DNA of 64,000 bases from Purshia tridentata (taxonomy: Eukaryota > Streptophyta > Magnoliopsida > Rosales > Rosaceae). The notes beneath the pieces are model-generated. The model saw nothing but the letters and a program-made list of their open reading frames with translations. It searched no databases and was not told the origin of the DNA. Positions 62,019 to 64,000 of the stretch are shown here, piece by piece; positions within the stretch are counted from its first letter, which is position 1, and every line of letters begins with the position of its first letter. Position numbers and translations under genes: made by a program. The stretch spans positions 1-64,000 of the forward strand of contig QANT01006766.1 of the NCBI GenBank assembly GCA_003254885.1. The letters are read 5' to 3'.

Positions 62019-63837
62019 GAGCTCAACTCCACGACTTCGTAGACACGAAGTATGCTTCAAATGAAGCTACGGTTTAGAAGTTACAGACGTTTAAATTGAG
62101 GGGCAAATTTGTAATTTTGGTGAAGTGGCTTTTAATGATTTCAGAAAATTCTAGAATCTTCTCTCCCTCTCCATTTCTCTCCTCCTTCTCCCCTCAGCCC
62201 GCACATCTTCTTCTTCTCCTCTCCCCTGCATTTGACACCCAGCCCATTGCCGGCCGACCCAGCCTCCACTGGCGACTCCCCCCCGCCGACCAGCCTCCCC
62301 AACTACTCCTCCAGCTAGCCCAGCCCCTGCGTGCGACGAAATCAGTTTGGAAGCTACCATTGTTGCCAGTCCTCTCCATTTTGGGTGAGTTTTCTTCCCT
62401 CACTCTAGGCTCAATTTCCCCTTTAATTTGGTTGTTTAATTTTGAGTAATTGTGGATGAAGGAAATTGGGGGTTTGAGACCCATTTCAGATTTGGCCTTG
62501 GTTGAATGAAATTGTGAGTTGTTTTGTGTAATTGAGTGGTAAGACATAATTTAGGGTGAATTGGGACTTAATTGGTGGCTTGATTTTGAGAAATTTGAAG
62601 AAATTTGAATGTTGGAGATTTTGGGGTTATGCCATTTCGGGTTTAGCTTGGGTTTTGGAATTTAATACAAATTGTGAGGTGTTTTGGACAATTTCCTTAT
62701 TTAGAAACCTCTAGTCGAAGATTGGAATGAGAAATTTGGGAAATTTCGAGGAAATTGAAAGTTTGATATTTGGGGCTTATGTCCATTTCAGGATTATTAG
62801 AAATCTAAGATATTATTGGTGGTTTAATTGCATTTGTGAGTGATTTTCACCCTTAGGAACTATTAATTGATGTTTAGAATAGTTAATTGAAGAAACTTGG
62901 AGAAATGGGGATTTTGACTTGAAATTGTCACTTTGATTGGGGTTGAGAATGGAGAGAAAACTTTCAGCAGCTAATCCTTGGTTTTTAAAGTGAAATTTAG
63001 AAGCTAATTAAGTGGGCTTTAACCTTAGATTAATTGGAAGTGGTTTGGGTCAACAAAACCTCACTTTAATTGATTTTGGGAACTTGTGGATGCCAAAACA
63101 ATTCTTGGACGAACCCCGGTTGTGGTTAGTGGTGAATAGGATTTAATTGAGTATATTTGACGAGTAATAAGGTTGGTGTTGTTGGATTTCATGACGGAAG
63201 GGATTTAAAATAGAATTGGGTACATGGGCTTTAAAAGAAATTAGAGATTTCAACCGTAAGAAGTTTAAAGAGTTGGGTGCAGTTATGTACGTTTGAATTA
63301 TCTTTGAGTCGAGCCTAATTTCGAATTTTATTCCTCAAATTGTAGGCGACATCTTGAAGCTCAAGGCGATTCGACGGAGGATCGAAGCTAGATACCTCAC
63401 TGTGAGTGGACCCTTGTTTATAAATTGTTTTGTTCACCTTATGATTAATTTGTCTCTTGATTCTTTAGTTAAAGGTTTGTGGCTTGGATTTTGGCCTATA
63501 AAATATTTTAGTGAAATCTTGATTTAAATGTTATTTGTTATATGAGCATAGCTTGAGATTTAATGCATGAAAAAGGATTTAATGTTTTTATTATTTCCAT
63601 CGTACATATTTTAGCCATTGGATTATTGAAAGAGATTATGGAGTTGGTTATCGATTTTAAAGTTTGGGAAATAATAAAGATTTTGTATCTCGGGAAAAGA
63701 ATTTCTAAAGTTTATGGCTTCAACCCATCCTATTCAGTATCTCTTCAGGTTATTAGTTCAGATAGGTCTTTGGGACCCATCACAGCACACATGTAGGTTT
63801 TGGGCCGTGTGCCAGGATGCCTAGCCCTTTGAGGGTG

Positions 63838-63960
63838 ACCCTGCGTGCATGTATGGCAGATTTATTGGCCCTGCATGTGTATGATAGACTATGGCTCTGC
63901 ACATGTATGGCAAGTTATTGGTAGGTTGTGGGTCCTGCGCATGTACGGCAGGTTTGGTGG
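63838..63960 (+). repeat. Short tandem repeat within the right-edge LTR
   Basis: Degenerate units of GGCCCTGCATGTGTATGAT.. / CTGC(A/G)CATGTA(T/C)GGCA correspond to the block at 49563-49700 in the related LTR. Confidence 0.7.
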
Positions 63961-64000
63961 GTAACTGTTTGGGTGGGAGTTTTTATTATATCAATTCCAT

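Larger units (their letters stand above)
59824..64000 (+). mobile_element. LTR (same family as 47627-50417), runs off the right edge
   Basis: It starts TGTAACGATCCGTACTTTCC directly after the Ulp1-like coding sequence. After removal of the nested LTR at 60068-62018 it is collinear with the LTR at 47627: the GTAGACACGAAG / GAAGCTACGGTTT segment, a CT-rich leader near 62160-62340, a long T/G-rich stretch, GGCGACATCTTGAAGC..., and a GGACCCATCACAGCACAC block with the GGCAGG tandem repeats. About 2.2 kb of it is visible of an expected ~2.8 kb. ACCAG (59819-59823) is the predicted target duplication. Whether internal retrotransposon sequence follows cannot be seen. Confidence 0.85.

Noticed and set aside
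55825-64000. Right terminus of the CACTA element inside the window
   Set aside because: I looked for GTTGTAGTG-type ends and found none, and Ulp1-like coding sequence still runs up to the LTR at 59824.
1-64000. tRNA, rRNA, telomere repeats or intact host genes
   Set aside because: None recognised by reading both strands; all convincing coding similarity is to transposon proteins or transposon cargo.

Overview
This window is repeat-rich plant nuclear DNA with no intact host gene. The plant assignment rests on a CACTA (En/Spm-type) transposon with TNP2 and Transposase_24 homology, L1-type plant LINEs, several LTRs with TGTAAC...TGACA-type ends, and GT-AG intron signatures. I cannot name the species. 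Six single Ns mark assembly joins, so array sizes are provisional.

Layout. (1) 1-2375: the last 35 bp of an LTR, then AT-rich DNA that ends in a CACTA-like terminus at 2375. It holds a few unrecognised minus-strand coding-like pieces. (2) 2376-43123: about 33 kb of a satellite with a ~150-bp monomer, arranged as three different higher-order repeats (HORs). Array 1 (2376-23834, plus orientation) is a ~1.40-kb HOR of nine monomers plus a partial one, in 13 marked copies. Array 2 (23835-30137, opposite orientation) is a ~1.70-kb HOR of eleven monomers plus a partial one. Array 3 (31860-43123, opposite orientation) is a ~1.19-kb HOR of eight monomers. Array 1 is interrupted by a 2.1-kb LTR-like element (17088-19198). 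A 5'-truncated LINE (30138-31859) sits exactly between arrays 2 and 3, and a longer LINE of the same family (38704-42509) interrupts array 3. (3) 43124 to beyond the right edge: a large decayed CACTA element inserted in array 3. It starts with a CACTACAAC terminus and subterminal GCGAGGAA-type repeats, then carries a broken TNP2 transposase gene, a broken Transposase_24 gene and a convergent, broken Ulp1/C48-type cysteine protease gene. It was itself invaded by LTR elements at 47627-50417, 56743-58575 and 59824-64000, the last of which contains another at 60068-62018.

Relationships. Five-bp target duplications (CAGCC, AAACA, GAGCT, AGAAG) bound four LTR-sized insertions that show no internal domain, so they look like solo LTRs. 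Removing them restores the host sequence: the HOR spacing closes to 1401 bp, and the TNP2 and Ulp1 reading frames continue across the site. The order of events is therefore satellite first, then CACTA, LINE and LTR insertions into it, then LTRs into the CACTA, and lastly an LTR into an LTR. The most interesting part is the satellite: three HOR families built from one monomer family, a strand switch, and a LINE at an array boundary. Pericentromeric or subtelomeric heterochromatin is a reasonable inference, but not shown.
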